Assembly: GCA_016178595.1 (NCBI GenBank)
Contig: JACOSY010000059.1
Location: 1-64,000 of the forward strand
DNA: 64,000 nt
Direction of reading: 5' to 3'
DNA from: Ignavibacteria bacterium
GTDB taxonomy: Bacteria > Bacteroidota > Ignavibacteria > UBA10030 > SZUA-254
Shown: positions 62,265-64,000 of the stretch, piece by piece
Layout of the letters: each line of letters starts with the position of its first letter
Numbering within the stretch: the first letter of the stretch is position 1
Made by a program: the position numbers and the translations under genes
The notes under the pieces: generated by a model
The model's input: the letters and a program-made list of their open reading frames with translations, nothing else
Databases searched by the model: none
What the model was told of the DNA's origin: nothing

Positions 62265-62489
62265 ATGGCTCCGTTCGGTAAGATACTCGTTGTTTTTGGA
62301 TTGGTGATTATCGGCGTCGGTGTGCTGTTGATGTTCATCGACAAGATTCCTTTCGTTGGGAAATTGCCGGGTGACGTCAACATCAAGAGAGGTAATTTCC
62401 AATTCTATGTTCCGATCATGACGAGCATCATCATTAGCGTCGTGCTGAGTCTGATTATGTGGCTGATTTCGTATTTGAATAAGAAGTAA
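62265..62489 (+). CDS. DUF2905 small membrane protein
   Basis: Seventy-four residues with two transmembrane helices (GKILVVFGLVIIGVGVLLMF and IMTSIIISVVLSLIMWLISY) linked by the family-defining loop KIPFVGKLPGDVNIKRGNFQ then FYVP. DUF2905 proteins are widespread and uncharacterised. Eleven bases before the ileS start. Confidence 0.9.
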   Translation: MAPFGKILVVFGLVIIGVGVLLMFIDKIPFVGKLPGDVNIKRGNFQFYVPIMTSIIISVVLSLIMWLISYLNKK

Positions 62490-62500
62490 AGAAAGAAGCA

Positions 62501-64000
62501 TTGTTCAAAGAACTTACTGACAAATTAAACTATTCCCAGCTCGAGCAGGAGATCCTCAAGTTCTGGAAAGAGAGCTCCATCTTCGAGAAGAGCGTCTCGT
62601 CTCGCGAGGGGATGCCGGGCTTTACGTTCTATGAAGGTCCGCCCACCGCCAACGGTCGTCCCGGCATTCATCACGTCATGAGTCGAACCCTCAAGGATCT
62701 CATCTGCCGTTACAAAACGATGCGCGGCTTCCAGGTTCACCGTAAGGCGGGGTGGGATACACATGGACTTCCGGTCGAGATTGAAGTCGAAAAGATGCTC
62801 GGCTTCAAGCACAAAGACGAGATCGTGAAGTACGGCGTTGCAAAGTTCAACGAAGAATGCAGGAAGTCTGTCTGGAAATACAAGACCGAATGGGAAACGA
62901 TGACCGAGCGAATGGGCTACTGGGTCGACCTCCAGCATCCCTACGTTACGTTCGAGAATTCCTACATCGAATCTGTCTGGTGGTCCTTGAAGCAATACTT
63001 CGACAAAGACATGATCTACAAGGGCTACAAGATCCAGCCCTACTGTCCGCGGTGCGAGACGCCGCTCTCGTCGCACGAAGTCTCGTTAGGCTACGAAGAC
63101 GTGAAAGACCCGAGTGTGTACGTGAAGTTCAAAGTGAAGGGAGAGGAGAACGCCTACTTCCTCGTCTGGACGACAACACCGTGGACGCTGATCTCGAATG
63201 TTGCGCTCGCGGTTCATCCGGAAGTCAATTACGTTCGTGTCGAGCACAAAGGTGAAACGCTGATTCTTGCTGAAGCACGCCTCGGCATTCTGGAAGGCGA
63301 GTACACTGTTCATGAACGTTTGAAGGGAAAGAAGCTGGCCGGAAAAGAATACGAGCGCCTCTTCAACTATCATCAAGTCAAAGAGAGAGGCTGGTACGTT
63401 GTTGAAGCGGATTTCGTTACGACGCAAGACGGCTCCGGCATCGTCCACATGGCGCCTGCGTATGGCGAGGATGACTATCAAACTGCGAAGAAGTATGGCC
63501 TTCCAACAATCCATCCTGTGAACAAGAGCGGCGAGTTTGGACCGGAAGTCACTGACTTCGCCGGCAAGTTCGTCAAGGACGCCGATCCTGACATCATCTG
63601 GAATCTGAAGGAGCGTAATCTCCTCTACAAGAAAGAGAAGATCACGCACAGCTACCCGCACTGCTGGCGCTGCAAGACGCCGCTCCTCTACTACGCGCGC
63701 GACTCATGGTACATTGCAACGACAAAGTACGCGAAGCGAATGGTGGAGTTGAATAAAACCATCAACTGGTTTCCGCCGGAAGTCGGCGAAGGACGTTTCG
63801 GAAATTGGCTGGAAGAAAATAAGGACTGGTCGCTCTCACGCGATCGCTTCTGGGGAACACCGCTGCCGATTTGGGTGTGTGAAAAATGCGGAGCGCTTAA
63901 GTGCATCGGAAGTATTGCAGAGTATAAAAAAGGGAAGAACGTTCGAGAACCGCTCGATCTTCACAAACCGTTCGTCGATCAGGTTACCTTCGATTGTTCC
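62501..64000 (+). CDS. ileS: Isoleucyl-tRNA synthetase, 5' part (runs off window)
   Basis: Charges tRNA-Ile. Absent from the ORF track because it has no stop in the window. The only possible start before the conserved sequence is TTG at 62501 (MFKELTDKLNYSQLEQEIL), directly after an upstream stop. The first 500 codons are open. The signature reads PPTANGRPGIHHVMSR, with GIHH in place of the HIGH of the E. coli-type enzyme; this and RKAGWDTHGLPVE are typical of the second IleS clade, members of which are often mupirocin-insensitive (family knowledge). The editing-domain blocks LVWTTTPWTLISN and DGSGIVHMAPAYGEDD are present. Confidence 0.95.
   Translation, partial: MFKELTDKLNYSQLEQEILKFWKESSIFEKSVSSREGMPGFTFYEGPPTANGRPGIHHVMSRTLKDLICRYKTMRGFQVHRKAGWDTHGLPVEIEVEKMLGFKHKDEIVKYGVAKFNEECRKSVWKYKTEWETMTERMGYWVDLQHPYVTFENSYIESVWWSLKQYFDKDMIYKGYKIQPYCPRCETPLSSHEVSLGYEDVKDPSVYVKFKVKGEENAYFLVWTTTPWTLISNVALAVHPEVNYVRVEHKGETLILAEARLGILEGEYTVHERLKGKKLAGKEYERLFNYHQVKERGWYVVEADFVTTQDGSGIVHMAPAYGEDDYQTAKKYGLPTIHPVNKSGEFGPEVTDFAGKFVKDADPDIIWNLKERNLLYKKEKITHSYPHCWRCKTPLLYYARDSWYIATTKYAKRMVELNKTINWFPPEVGEGRFGNWLEENKDWSLSRDRFWGTPLPIWVCEKCGALKCIGSIAEYKKGKNVREPLDLHKPFVDQVTFDCS

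Overview
The window looks like a chromosome segment from the Bacteroidota/Ignavibacteriota (FCB) side of the bacterial tree. Five secreted proteins end in, or once ended in, a type IX secretion (T9SS) sorting domain of the 'NYPNPFNP...GVYFYRL...KKMLLLK' type, and there are PD40/TolB-type, LVIVD-repeat and OmpA/TSP3 envelope proteins. The readable promoters are of the TTGnnn-17-TATATT type, not the Bacteroides TAnnTTTG type, which favours an Ignavibacteria-like lineage (inference). No rRNA, tRNA or CRISPR was found.

Layout. 1-2.2 kb: start of an IS30-type insertion sequence that has cut the sorting domain off a secreted BNR-repeat protein. 2.4-7 kb: DinB protein, exported M24 peptidase, DUF4239 membrane protein and an F-type pentapeptide-repeat membrane protein. 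7-8.2 kb: a patch with an ORF6N gene, two extra copies of the mutS 3' tail, palindromic repeats and a relic of an IS200/RAYT-like transposase. 8.2-16.6 kb: mutS, a six-repeat ASH-domain lipoprotein, an OmpA/TSP3 protein, a small lipoprotein and a phosphofructokinase with PPi-type residues. 16.8-27.7 kb: ECF sigma/anti-sigma pair, DPP III-like lipoprotein, agmatinase, a membrane-protein plus M1-peptidase operon, and purA with a histidine kinase. 27.8-37 kb: two T9SS cargo proteins, secD-secF-STAS and a GH10-like T9SS glycosidase. 37-42.5 kb: methyltransferase, FG-GAP-like protein and a complete tatT-dctP-dctQ-dctM TRAP transporter operon. 42.8-46 kb: a single-chain restriction-methylase. 46-47.9 kb: a repeat graveyard with a broken RelE-type toxin and its antitoxin. 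47.9-64 kb: a T9SS LamG/zinc-protease-like protein, an OmpR-type two-component system, a MA-peptidase/PD40/barrel protein, larE, a TPR protein, a YggS-DivIVA pair, purine nucleoside phosphorylase, DUF2905 and a partial ileS.

The most unusual feature is the number of short palindromic repeat families. Several have copies whose hairpin arms differ by compensatory changes, and three protein genes (ORF6N, the dctP signal peptide and the restriction-methylase) carry such elements as in-frame insertions. This resembles the protein-embedded palindromic elements known from Rickettsia. A second theme is a tandem 'WN...GYW' module placed just before the T9SS tail in three otherwise unrelated secreted proteins.
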